Shown here in pieces: positions 48,495 through 56,426 of a stretch of DNA of 64,000 bases (positions are counted from its first letter, which is position 1; each line of letters starts with the position of its first letter). Source of the DNA: a bacterium (GTDB lineage Bacteria; Zhuqueibacterota; Zhuqueibacteria; Zhuqueibacterales; Zhuqueibacteraceae); the NCBI GenBank assembly GCA_023150945.1, contig JAKLJX010000004.1, forward strand, positions 124,001 through 188,000. Reading direction: 5' to 3'. Under the pieces are notes generated by a model. The model saw nothing but the letters and a program-made list of their open reading frames with translations, did not search any database and had not been told where the DNA came from. A program made the position numbers and the translations under genes.

Positions 48495-50915
48495 TCATTC
48501 ATAGCGCAGCGCTTCCACCGGATTCGCCAGCGCGGCTTTGAGGGATTGGAAGCTGACGGTGATTAAGGCAATGGCTAGAGCGAGCAGCGCCGCCAATAGA
48601 AAAGTCAGGCTTTGGTGATTGATATTGATCCGATATGCGAATTCCTGCAGCCAGCGGCTCATGGCGAAATAGGCAAGCGGCCAGGAAACCAGAGTGGCCA
48701 CGGCCACCAGCCGCGCAAACTCCTTGGAGAGCAGGAACACGATGTTGCCCAACGATGCGCCGAGCACTTTGCGCACGCCAATCTCTTTCGTGCGCTGTTC
48801 CGCCGTGTACGAGGCAAGCCCGAAAAGGCCGAGGCAGGCGATGAAAATCGCCAGCAACGAGAAAGCGCCGAAAATCCGGCCAAGGCGATGCTCATTCTGA
48901 TAAAGCTGCTCATAGCGCTCGGCGATGAAAGAATATTGGAACGGAAAATTCGGGCGGAATTCCTGCCATTTTTGTTTGAGAAATTCCAGCGTGGCGGTAA
49001 TGTCCGCCGGCTGCTCCGCGCGAATTTTGACGGAGATGCTGTTGAAGCTTTGCGGGGCGATGAGCAAAACAACCGGCGTAATTGGCTGTTGCAAAGACTC
49101 GTAGTTGAAATCTTTAACGACACCGATGATACGGCCTTGGCGGTTGCCGTATTGAAAAGGCTTGCCAATCGCGGCTTCCGGCGAGGGCCAGCCGATCTTC
49201 CGCACGGCCGTCTCGTTCAGAATAAACGCTGCGGTGGAGTCCGTCGGAAAGTCCACCGAAAAATTTCGTCCAGCGGCCATTTGGATGCCGTAGGTATCGA
49301 TGAAGCTGTGATCGACGCGCACGTTGGCAATGCGAAACGTCAGGGGCTCGTATTTGTCGCCGATCGGAACGCTGCCGCCGGAGGAATCGAGCAGCCGTCC
49401 CGAGGGCACACGTTTGGAGGCGGCCACGCTGACGATTTGTGGATGCTGCAGGAGTTGGTTTTTCAGGTGTGGATAACGCCGCACGATTTCCCGGCCTTGC
49501 TCGACGGGCAGCACGACGATGTGCTCTTTGTTCAAGCCGAGATTTTTGGTGCGGCAGTATTCGAGCTGATTGTACACGATGCCCATGCCGACGATCAAAA
49601 TGATCGAAATCGCGAATTGCAAGACGACCAGCACGCTACGAAAGCGCGAGCGCGCCGAACCGATTTTTTGTCCCTTCAAAACGGCGACCGGTTGAAAACG
49701 CGAGAGGAAAAAGGCGGGATAGCTGCCGGCGACGATACCGACAAAGAGCGTGACGCCGAGCAGACTTGTCAGGATGAAGAACGGGCCTTGCGAGCGCAGC
49801 GCCAGTTCTTTTCCGGCAAAAGCATTGAATTTGGGCAAGGCCATTTCGACCAGCACCACTGCCAGCAGCAGGGCGAGCAGCGCCATGACGACGGTTTCGC
49901 CGAGAAACTGTCGGATCAACTGCCGGCGGTCGGCGCCCATGACTTTGCGCAAGCCGACTTCCTTGGCGCGATTGGCGGAACGCGCCGTCGCCAGATTCAT
50001 GAAGTTGATGCACGCGATCAACAACAGAAAGAAAGCGATTGCGGAAAAAATGTAGACATATACGATGTTGCCGTTGGCCTCGATCTCGGAATCGAGATGC
50101 GAAAACAGGTGGATGTCCGTCAGCCGCTGCAAGCGCAGCGTCGTTTGCGGGATGGCCTCTTTGCCGTCGGGATGGTGACGGCCAATGAAATCCGGAACGG
50201 CTTTTAGGAAATTTTCGACGTGATAGTTTTTTGGAAAGAGCAAGTACGTTGCGTAATTGTTGCTGCCCCAATTCTTGAACTCATCTTCGCCAAGAGCCCG
50301 CTCCAGCAGCTTCATCGAGCCGAGAAAGTCAAAATGGAAATGCGAGTTTGCCGGCATGTCCGGCATGATGCCGGTGACCTTTAAATCCGCCTGATTGTCA
50401 ATATTGAGCACTCTTCCCAGCGGCTCCTCGTTGCCGAAATATTTCCGCGCCATTGCCGGCGTGAGCACGACGCCGTCGGGATCAGCCAGCGCATTGTGCG
50501 GATCGCCTTTGAGCAAAGGCAGCGTGAAAACTTCAAAAATGTTCGGATCGGAAAAATAAAAACGCTCTTCCTGAAAAACCTTGTCGCCGTGCCGCAGAAG
50601 AGGGCTGCCGCCGCTCTTGATCCGCACCATTTGCAGAATACCGGGAAAATCATTTTTGAGCAGCGGCCCGATGGGCGGCGCGACGTGCCCGAGGTGCAAG
50701 CTCGAAGAGCCGTCAGAATTGAACCACTCGCGCGTTACCCGGTAAATCTGATCGGCCCGCTCGTGATGCTGGTCGTAACTCAGCTCGTCATGCACGTGGA
50801 GCAAAATCAAAATACAGCTCGCCATGCCGACCGCCAACCCGAGAATGTTGATCAAAGAATAACCCTTGTGCCGCAAGAGATGGCGCAGCGCGATTGTCAC
50901 GTAGTTTCTGAGCAT
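48495..50915 (-). CDS. FtsX/MacB-type permease P5 (subfamily A)
   Basis: 806 residues from MLRNYVTIALRHLLRHKGYS at 50915; a frame extension to 50948 is not conserved. First periplasmic domain with MARKYFGNEEPLGRVL, central FMNLATARSANRAKEVGLRK then VMGADRRQLIRQFLGETVVM, helix 5 LVVLQFAISIILIVGMGIVY, and C-terminal QRTKEIGVRKVLGASLGNIV with NPVEALRYE. The second periplasmic domain begins with LGLNKEHIVVLPVEQG, the LGF(N/D)KEQ-type strand shared by A members. The frameshifted four-helix-bundle gene lies directly upstream. Confidence 0.92.
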   Translation of the reverse strand: MLRNYVTIALRHLLRHKGYSLINILGLAVGMASCILILLHVHDELSYDQHHERADQIYRVTREWFNSDGSSSLHLGHVAPPIGPLLKNDFPGILQMVRIKSGGSPLLRHGDKVFQEERFYFSDPNIFEVFTLPLLKGDPHNALADPDGVVLTPAMARKYFGNEEPLGRVLNIDNQADLKVTGIMPDMPANSHFHFDFLGSMKLLERALGEDEFKNWGSNNYATYLLFPKNYHVENFLKAVPDFIGRHHPDGKEAIPQTTLRLQRLTDIHLFSHLDSEIEANGNIVYVYIFSAIAFFLLLIACINFMNLATARSANRAKEVGLRKVMGADRRQLIRQFLGETVVMALLALLLAVVLVEMALPKFNAFAGKELALRSQGPFFILTSLLGVTLFVGIVAGSYPAFFLSRFQPVAVLKGQKIGSARSRFRSVLVVLQFAISIILIVGMGIVYNQLEYCRTKNLGLNKEHIVVLPVEQGREIVRRYPHLKNQLLQHPQIVSVAASKRVPSGRLLDSSGGSVPIGDKYEPLTFRIANVRVDHSFIDTYGIQMAAGRNFSVDFPTDSTAAFILNETAVRKIGWPSPEAAIGKPFQYGNRQGRIIGVVKDFNYESLQQPITPVVLLIAPQSFNSISVKIRAEQPADITATLEFLKQKWQEFRPNFPFQYSFIAERYEQLYQNEHRLGRIFGAFSLLAIFIACLGLFGLASYTAEQRTKEIGVRKVLGASLGNIVFLLSKEFARLVAVATLVSWPLAYFAMSRWLQEFAYRININHQSLTFLLAALLALAIALITVSFQSLKAALANPVEALRYE

Positions 50916-50978
50916 GGCTCCTCGCAAAGCGTCTGGCGCATGGCGCATAGCGAAAATGCCTTGCGCAGCACGCCAAGA

Positions 50979-51341
50979 GTTCGCTGATTTTTAGCTTCTT
51001 TTGGAAGTTTGAAATCTTTCGACAAAGATGATCCGGATCTTCCGACAGGCTGTCGCGTGTTTCTTCATCAATCAGTTTTCTGTGAAAAAGGATAACCACG
51101 ACATTGGCATTTTCGAATGCTGAGCGTCGAGCGTTATCGCGAAAACGGGCAAACTCTTCGTCCGAATCGCATCCTGAACCTTCGGCAATGTGTTCAATAT
51201 GCTCATTCCGGCTCCGCGCACCTGCTCGGCAAAACGAGAGAGATGCTTTTGCTCCAGTGCGTCAGCAATGTCAGAAAGCATATCGCCGATTGCGATAGCC
51301 ATTTGCCAAATCTCGAGGCCGTGAAATCTAAGTTTCGCCAT
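50979..51341 (-). pseudogene. Frameshifted four-helix-bundle (S23 / 23S rRNA intervening-sequence type) protein gene
   Basis: From ATG 51341 the first frame gives a recognisable start: FHGLEIWQMAIAIGDMLSDI, then SRFAEQVRGAGMSIL. At about 51190-51194 the sequence loses one base compared with the expected SI-S-N-NIAEG, and the continuation is in another frame: HIAEGSGCDSDEEFARFRDN, RRSAFENANVVVILFHRKLI, LCRKISNFQK. Both halves together match the four-helix-bundle protein family of unknown function that is often scattered singly in FCB genomes. The second frame runs on into the 5' part of P5. A sequencing error of one base would restore the gene, so pseudogene status is not certain. Confidence 0.8.
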
Positions 51342-51410
51342 AAACCCACATCTACGTTGTTTGAATGGTGATTCTTCTATCTGGCTGCGCGCGCGGCACT
51401 GTGCGCTTTG

Positions 51411-53792
51411 CTACTCATATCGCAGCGCCTCAACCGGATTCGCCAGCGCGGCTTTGAGGGCTTGTGCACTCACGGTAAGCAATGCGATCAACAGCACCAA
51501 ACCGCCGGCGAATACAAATAGTTGCCAATCCATCGTCGTGCGATAGGCGAAATCCCGCAACCAGCGATTCATCGCATACCACGCAATCGGCCAGGCCACC
51601 AGATTCGCCAGGGCAATCAGCCGCAGGAATTCTTTTGAGAGCAGATTGAAGACATTGGCAGCCGAAGCGCCCAGCACTTTGCGGATGCCGATTTCCTTGG
51701 TGCGCGCCTCCGCTGCATAAGCGGCCAGCGCAAAAATGCCCAGACAGGCAATGATGATCGCGATCACCGCAAAAATCGCAAAAAGCTTCGACTCTTTTTG
51801 TTCCTGTTGATAAAGCTGAAAAAATGTTTCATCAAGAAAAGTGAACTCAACCGGATAGGCCGGCGAAATGGCTGCCCACTGCTTCTGCACGGCCGCCAGC
51901 GTCGCCTGAAGGTTCGTGGGATCGACTTTGAGCGCGAACACGTTGGCGAAGGGCCGCATCGAAATGAACAGCGGATCGATGGCTTCCTTCAAAGAGGAGA
52001 AATGAAAATCCCGCACCACGCCGACGACCTGATAACGCGTGGAGTCAAACATCGTGCGGCGCATCTCCTTGCCCAGCGCCTCTTCATTGGTCCAGCCAAG
52101 CATTTTGACCGCGGTTTCATTCAGCAGCGCGGCGTGGGCTTTGTCCGTCGTGAACGCGCGTGAAAAATTCCGGCCGGCGACGATCTCCAAACTCAACGTC
52201 TCGACGTAATCAAAATCCGTGTAGACGGTGCGCATGCGGTAATTCTCGTCTTTGCCGCTGATCGCGAAAGACATGGCATCGTGAAAACCGCCGGGGTGCC
52301 CCGAGATCGCCGTGGCGCTGGCGATGCCGTGTTGCTGCCGCACGCGTTCGACAAAAGTTTCCTGCTGCCGGCGCATCTCGCTGTTGTTGATGGGAACGAG
52401 CAGCACTTGCTCGGCGCGAAAGCCGAGATCTTTCCGTCGCATATACTCAAGCTGCTTGCCGGCGAGCACCGTGGCGATGATCAACACTGCCGAAATGCTG
52501 AACTGAAAAACCACCAGGCTTTTGCGCACCAGGACCTCGGCAGACTGTTTCGAGAAGCGGCCCCCGAGCACGCGCGCCGGAAAAAATCCCGACAGCAAGA
52601 AGGCCGGATAACTTCCTGCGAGCAGCGCCACGATGAGCAGCAAGCCAAACGCGGCTTTGAGCAATAACGGGTCGGAGAAGTTCACGGCCAGATCAAGTCC
52701 GAAAGCCGCATTGAACCACGGTAGCACCAACTCGGTCACGGCAATCGCGATGATCACAGCGAGGCTGGTCACGAAAAACGATTCGCCGAGAAATTGCAAA
52801 ATCAGGCGGCCGCGATGCGCGCCGAGCACTTTGCGCACGCCGATTTCACGGGCGCGGCGGCCGGCGCGGGCCGTGGTGAGATTCATGTAGTTGACGCAGG
52901 CGATCATGAGAATGAAAAAGGCGATCACGCCGAAAATATAGACCGCTTGTTTGTCGCCATGCCGCACGCCCTGCTCGTAGCGAATGCCCTCCTGAAAATA
53001 GACATCCGCCAGCGGCTGCAATGTCAGATCGATGCGCCGGCCGTTGCGCTTGAAATCTTCGCCGAGGTACTTGTCGATGAATGCCGGCAATCTTGCCTCG
53101 AGCCGTTGCGCTTCCTGCGGGTTGTCGATCAGCACATAGGTCAAGAAACTGTTGCTCCACCAATCATTGAACCACGTTGCGCGCTCGAAATTTTTCAACG
53201 AGGCAACAAAATCAAAATCCAAGTGCGTGCGGCCGAGCTTTTCCGCCAGCACGCCGGAGACGATGAAGTCGTAGCGATCATCCACCCGCAGAACCTTGCC
53301 CATCGGATCCGCGCCACCGAAATATTTGCGCGCCGTTGCCGCGGTTAGAACCACGCCATTGGGACTGGCCAGCGCCGTCGCGGGATCGCCCTGCGCCATG
53401 GGGAAAGGGAAGAATTCGAAGAAATTCTCATCGGCGAAGAAGAATTTCTTTTCCATGAAAGTGCGATTCTCGTACTTGACCAGACCATCACCGGGCAGCA
53501 CGCGCAGCGCGTCGTGAATGCTCTCGGGCAAATCGTTCTTGAGCGCGGGCGCGTAAGGTCCGGAGGTGATGCCGATGAGATACCCCTTCTCATTGACTTC
53601 CGATTTGCGCAGCACGCGGTAGATTTGTTCGCCGCGGTCAAACGATTTGTCGTAACTCAGCTCGGCCTGCAAATAGAGCAAAAGAAGCAGCGTGACCGAC
53701 AGACCGGCGGCCAAACCAAATACATTGATGAGCGAAAAGAGCTTTTGCTTGAGCAGCACCCGCAGCGTGGTTTTGAGATAGTTTTTGAGCAT
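51411..53792 (-). CDS. FtsX/MacB-type permease P4 (subfamily A)
   Basis: 793 residues. N-terminus MLKNYLKTTLRVLLKQKLFS, so the HKGYS of most A members is replaced by QKLFS. First periplasmic domain has ATARKYFGGADPMGKVLRVD, central motif YMNLTTARAGRRAREIGVRK then VLGAHRGRLILQFLGESFFV, and C-terminal ARTKEIGIRKVLGASAANVF with NPVEALRYE. A segment KDENYRMRTVYTDFDYVETL in the second periplasmic domain aligns with YDFL/ADFIETM of the others. It lies between P3 and the four-helix-bundle remnant. Confidence 0.92.
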   Translation of the reverse strand: MLKNYLKTTLRVLLKQKLFSLINVFGLAAGLSVTLLLLLYLQAELSYDKSFDRGEQIYRVLRKSEVNEKGYLIGITSGPYAPALKNDLPESIHDALRVLPGDGLVKYENRTFMEKKFFFADENFFEFFPFPMAQGDPATALASPNGVVLTAATARKYFGGADPMGKVLRVDDRYDFIVSGVLAEKLGRTHLDFDFVASLKNFERATWFNDWWSNSFLTYVLIDNPQEAQRLEARLPAFIDKYLGEDFKRNGRRIDLTLQPLADVYFQEGIRYEQGVRHGDKQAVYIFGVIAFFILMIACVNYMNLTTARAGRRAREIGVRKVLGAHRGRLILQFLGESFFVTSLAVIIAIAVTELVLPWFNAAFGLDLAVNFSDPLLLKAAFGLLLIVALLAGSYPAFLLSGFFPARVLGGRFSKQSAEVLVRKSLVVFQFSISAVLIIATVLAGKQLEYMRRKDLGFRAEQVLLVPINNSEMRRQQETFVERVRQQHGIASATAISGHPGGFHDAMSFAISGKDENYRMRTVYTDFDYVETLSLEIVAGRNFSRAFTTDKAHAALLNETAVKMLGWTNEEALGKEMRRTMFDSTRYQVVGVVRDFHFSSLKEAIDPLFISMRPFANVFALKVDPTNLQATLAAVQKQWAAISPAYPVEFTFLDETFFQLYQQEQKESKLFAIFAVIAIIIACLGIFALAAYAAEARTKEIGIRKVLGASAANVFNLLSKEFLRLIALANLVAWPIAWYAMNRWLRDFAYRTTMDWQLFVFAGGLVLLIALLTVSAQALKAALANPVEALRYE

Positions 53793-53814
53793 AATATGCC
53801 CCAGTTGAACGTAA

Positions 53815-53876
53815 CCAGTTTTCAGTAGCCAGTGATCAGTTATCCAGAAGACTGATCACGGGTTACTGATTACTCA
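53815..53876. repeat. CAGT-type short repeats in the P4/P3 gap
   Basis: Units such as CCAGTGATCAGTTATCC and ACTGATCACGGGTTACTGATTAC, again directly upstream of a permease start, and running into a leftover permease end at 53870. Confidence 0.7.
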
Positions 53877-53893
53877 TACCGCAGCGCCTCCAT
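53870..53893 (-). pseudogene. Leftover 3' end of a second permease gene
   Basis: On the minus strand the bases read MEALRYE then TAA (53872-53870). As at 42999, an extra copy of the permease C-terminal codons sits about 45 bp past the true stop of the neighbour (P3, stop at 53917). An 18-bp palindrome borders it. Confidence 0.65.
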
Positions 53894-53909
53894 CCCGCGA
53901 TCGCGGGAT
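53892..53909. repeat. Perfect 18-bp palindrome
   Basis: ATCCCGCGATCGCGGGAT is its own complement and has GCGATCGC in the centre. It sits between the leftover permease end and P3. It may be a recombination or protein-binding site, or simply part of the repeat that moved with the leftover end. Confidence 0.8.
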
Positions 53910-53916
53910 CCGGCTT

Positions 53917-56355
53917 TTATTCGTATCGCAAGGAATCGACCGGATTCGCCAGCGCGGCTCTCACCGTCTGCGCACTGACCGTCAGCAACGCAATGAGCAG
54001 CGCCAATCCGCCGGCCGCCACAAAGATGCCCCAGCCCAAATCAATGCGATAGGCGAAGTCTTGCAGCCAGCCGTTGATGAAGTAGTAGGACACCGGCCAG
54101 GCAATCAGATTGGCAATCGCAACCAGTTTCAAATATTCTTTTGATAGCAAACTGACGACGGTCGAGGTGGTGGCGCCCAAGACTTTGCGAATGCCGATTT
54201 CCTTGGTGCGCTGCTCGGTTGCGTATGTGACCAGGCCCAACAGGCCGAGACAGGAGACGAAGATGCCGACGCCGGCAAAAATGCCAAATAGTCTTCCCAA
54301 CGCCTGGTCGGCGCGGTAGTAGCGTTCCAGGCGATCATCGAGGAAGTAGGCGGTGAAGGGCTGCCCGCCGCTGAACTCTTTCCATTGCGCTTCCACCTCG
54401 CGAATAAGCGCCGGTATGTCGCCGCGCACGCGCAGGACAATACGCGTCGGCGCCCCGCGCGAGATCAATGTGACCATCGGCAGAATCGGCTGGTGCAGCG
54501 GCTCGTAATGCACGTCTCGGGTCACGCCCATGATGTCCAGAGCTTTCTCACCGTCGCCAAAAAAGCCGTTGAGCTTGCGGCCGACGGGTTGCTCATATCC
54601 CAGCAGCCGAGCGGCGCGTTCATTGATGATCACCGCACTGGCGGAATCGGTGGTGACTTCGCGCTTGAAGAAGCGGCCTTCTTTCAACTGCACGCCCATC
54701 ACGCTCAGAAAATCGTGATCGCACCAAAGTTGGCGCAGCATAATGAGATTGGAGGCGTTGTCGCCCTCGCGCCAGTAGGCTGCGCTGCCGATGTCGTTGC
54801 CCGGCAGATTTTGTGTGAAGGCCGCGGCAGCAATGCCGGGCCGGCTCAGCAAGGACTCCTTGAAACTCTGTGCTTTGCTGCGGCCCAATAGCCAGGTGTT
54901 GTCCACCACGAGCATTTGTTCTTTGTCGAACCCGAGATCGCGCGTGCGCATGAACTGAAGCTGGTGATACACGGCCATGGTACCCACCATCAAGGCAATC
55001 GAGATGGCAAATTGCAGGATCACCAAAGCGCCGCGCAGCCGACCGCCGCGCATGCCGCCGCGCACTTCACCCTTCAGCACAGTGGCCGGTTGAAACGAGG
55101 AAAGCACGAAGGCCGGATAGCCGCCCGCCAGAACGCCAACCAGGAGCGTAAAGCCAAGCAGACCGGCGAGGGCACGCGGGTGGGCGAGGAATTCCAGCGA
55201 GAGCGATTTGGAGGTGAGGCTGTTGACCAGCGGCAGCGCCCATTCCATGAGGCCGAGGCTGACCACCATGGCCAAAGCGGCAAGTAATACGGCTTCACCG
55301 ATGAACAGAAGCCGCAGTTGCAGCACTTGTGAACCCAGAACTTTGCGCACGCCGACTTCTTTGGCGCGACGCGCCGAACGGGCGGTGGCGAGATTCATAA
55401 AATTGATGCAGGCAATCAACAGAATGAACACAGCGATCATGGCGAGCGCGTACACCGTGGCGGCGTTGCCCGGCGGAAAGACCTCCTCATCAAGGCGCGA
55501 GTGCAGATGGATGCTGGTGATCGGCTGAAAGCGGTAACGATAGTACATGCCCTGCGATTTCATTTCACTCCAATTGCCGCCCAACTCTTCTTCCACCGCG
55601 GGCTGGACGTTCTTTTCGACCATCGACTGAAAGGTGGCTTCCGCTTGTTCCCGCGCAGCGCCCTTTTTCAACAAGACGTAGGTGTACCAGGAGTTGTTGA
55701 GCCAATTGTCTCGTTCCGAGATGGTCTGGCCGGCCAATGCGGCGAGGAGACCGAAACGCCAATGCGATTGCTGCGGAAACTCCCTCACCACGCCGCAGAT
55801 CATGAATTGGGAGCGGCCATCCACTTCCAAAATTTTGCCGAGCGCCGGTTCGTCGCCGAAATACTTGCGCGCGGTAGCGTCGGTGACGACGATGGTATTG
55901 GGCTGCGTCAAGAACGTGTTGACGTCGCCTGCCAGCACTTCGCAGGAAAAGACTTCGAAGAACGACGAATCAGCGAAGAACAGCAAATACTCATTGAATG
56001 CTTTCTCGCCATGGCGTACGGCGCAGTCACTGACCGGCGTGCCGCCGCGTGCTCGAAGGTGAGTTGCCGCTTCCACCTGGGGCAGCGTCTCCCGCAGGCT
56101 CTGAGCCACCGGACCGCTGCTGCGCGCGGTGCGGAATTCCCGGTCTTGCACGTGGGCATCGAGCGTGACGCGGTAGAGGCGCTCGGCATTCTTGTGGAAG
56201 CGATCATAGGACAACTCGTCGGCAACAATCATGAGAATGATCAAGCAACAGCTCATGCCGATCGCAAGCCCGGCGATGTTGATCGCCGTGTAACCCTTTT
56301 GCCGCAGCAAGTGGCGGCTGGCGAGCGTGACGAAATTCCTGAGAATTGCCATCAT
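53917..56355 (-). CDS. FtsX/MacB-type permease P3 (subfamily A)
   Basis: 812 residues from the first of two ATGs (56355, 56352) with AAGGA upstream. N-terminus MMAILRNFVTLASRHLLRQK then GYTAINIAG. First periplasmic domain has ATARKYFGDEPALGKILEVD, with Pro-Ala in place of DPLG. Central motif FMNLATARSARRAKEVGVRK then VLGSQVLQLRLLFIGEAVLL, helix 5 LVILQFAISIALMVGTMAVY, C-terminal QRTKEIGIRKVLGATTSTVV and NPVDSLRYE (Asp-Ser where most have Glu-Ala). It is one of the more diverged A members. Confidence 0.92.
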   Translation of the reverse strand: MMAILRNFVTLASRHLLRQKGYTAINIAGLAIGMSCCLIILMIVADELSYDRFHKNAERLYRVTLDAHVQDREFRTARSSGPVAQSLRETLPQVEAATHLRARGGTPVSDCAVRHGEKAFNEYLLFFADSSFFEVFSCEVLAGDVNTFLTQPNTIVVTDATARKYFGDEPALGKILEVDGRSQFMICGVVREFPQQSHWRFGLLAALAGQTISERDNWLNNSWYTYVLLKKGAAREQAEATFQSMVEKNVQPAVEEELGGNWSEMKSQGMYYRYRFQPITSIHLHSRLDEEVFPPGNAATVYALAMIAVFILLIACINFMNLATARSARRAKEVGVRKVLGSQVLQLRLLFIGEAVLLAALAMVVSLGLMEWALPLVNSLTSKSLSLEFLAHPRALAGLLGFTLLVGVLAGGYPAFVLSSFQPATVLKGEVRGGMRGGRLRGALVILQFAISIALMVGTMAVYHQLQFMRTRDLGFDKEQMLVVDNTWLLGRSKAQSFKESLLSRPGIAAAAFTQNLPGNDIGSAAYWREGDNASNLIMLRQLWCDHDFLSVMGVQLKEGRFFKREVTTDSASAVIINERAARLLGYEQPVGRKLNGFFGDGEKALDIMGVTRDVHYEPLHQPILPMVTLISRGAPTRIVLRVRGDIPALIREVEAQWKEFSGGQPFTAYFLDDRLERYYRADQALGRLFGIFAGVGIFVSCLGLLGLVTYATEQRTKEIGIRKVLGATTSTVVSLLSKEYLKLVAIANLIAWPVSYYFINGWLQDFAYRIDLGWGIFVAAGGLALLIALLTVSAQTVRAALANPVDSLRYE

Positions 56356-56426
56356 CTCTGTTCCTTCACAAAATTGGGCGGCACACCTTCCACATATTCG
56401 CCACTGGACTCACACCAATGACCATG

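Noticed and set aside
48612-50207. 531-codon plus-strand frame opposite P5
   Set aside because: GC-rich antisense shadow; similar shadows occur opposite almost every permease and share the same artificial Glu/Arg/His-rich composition.
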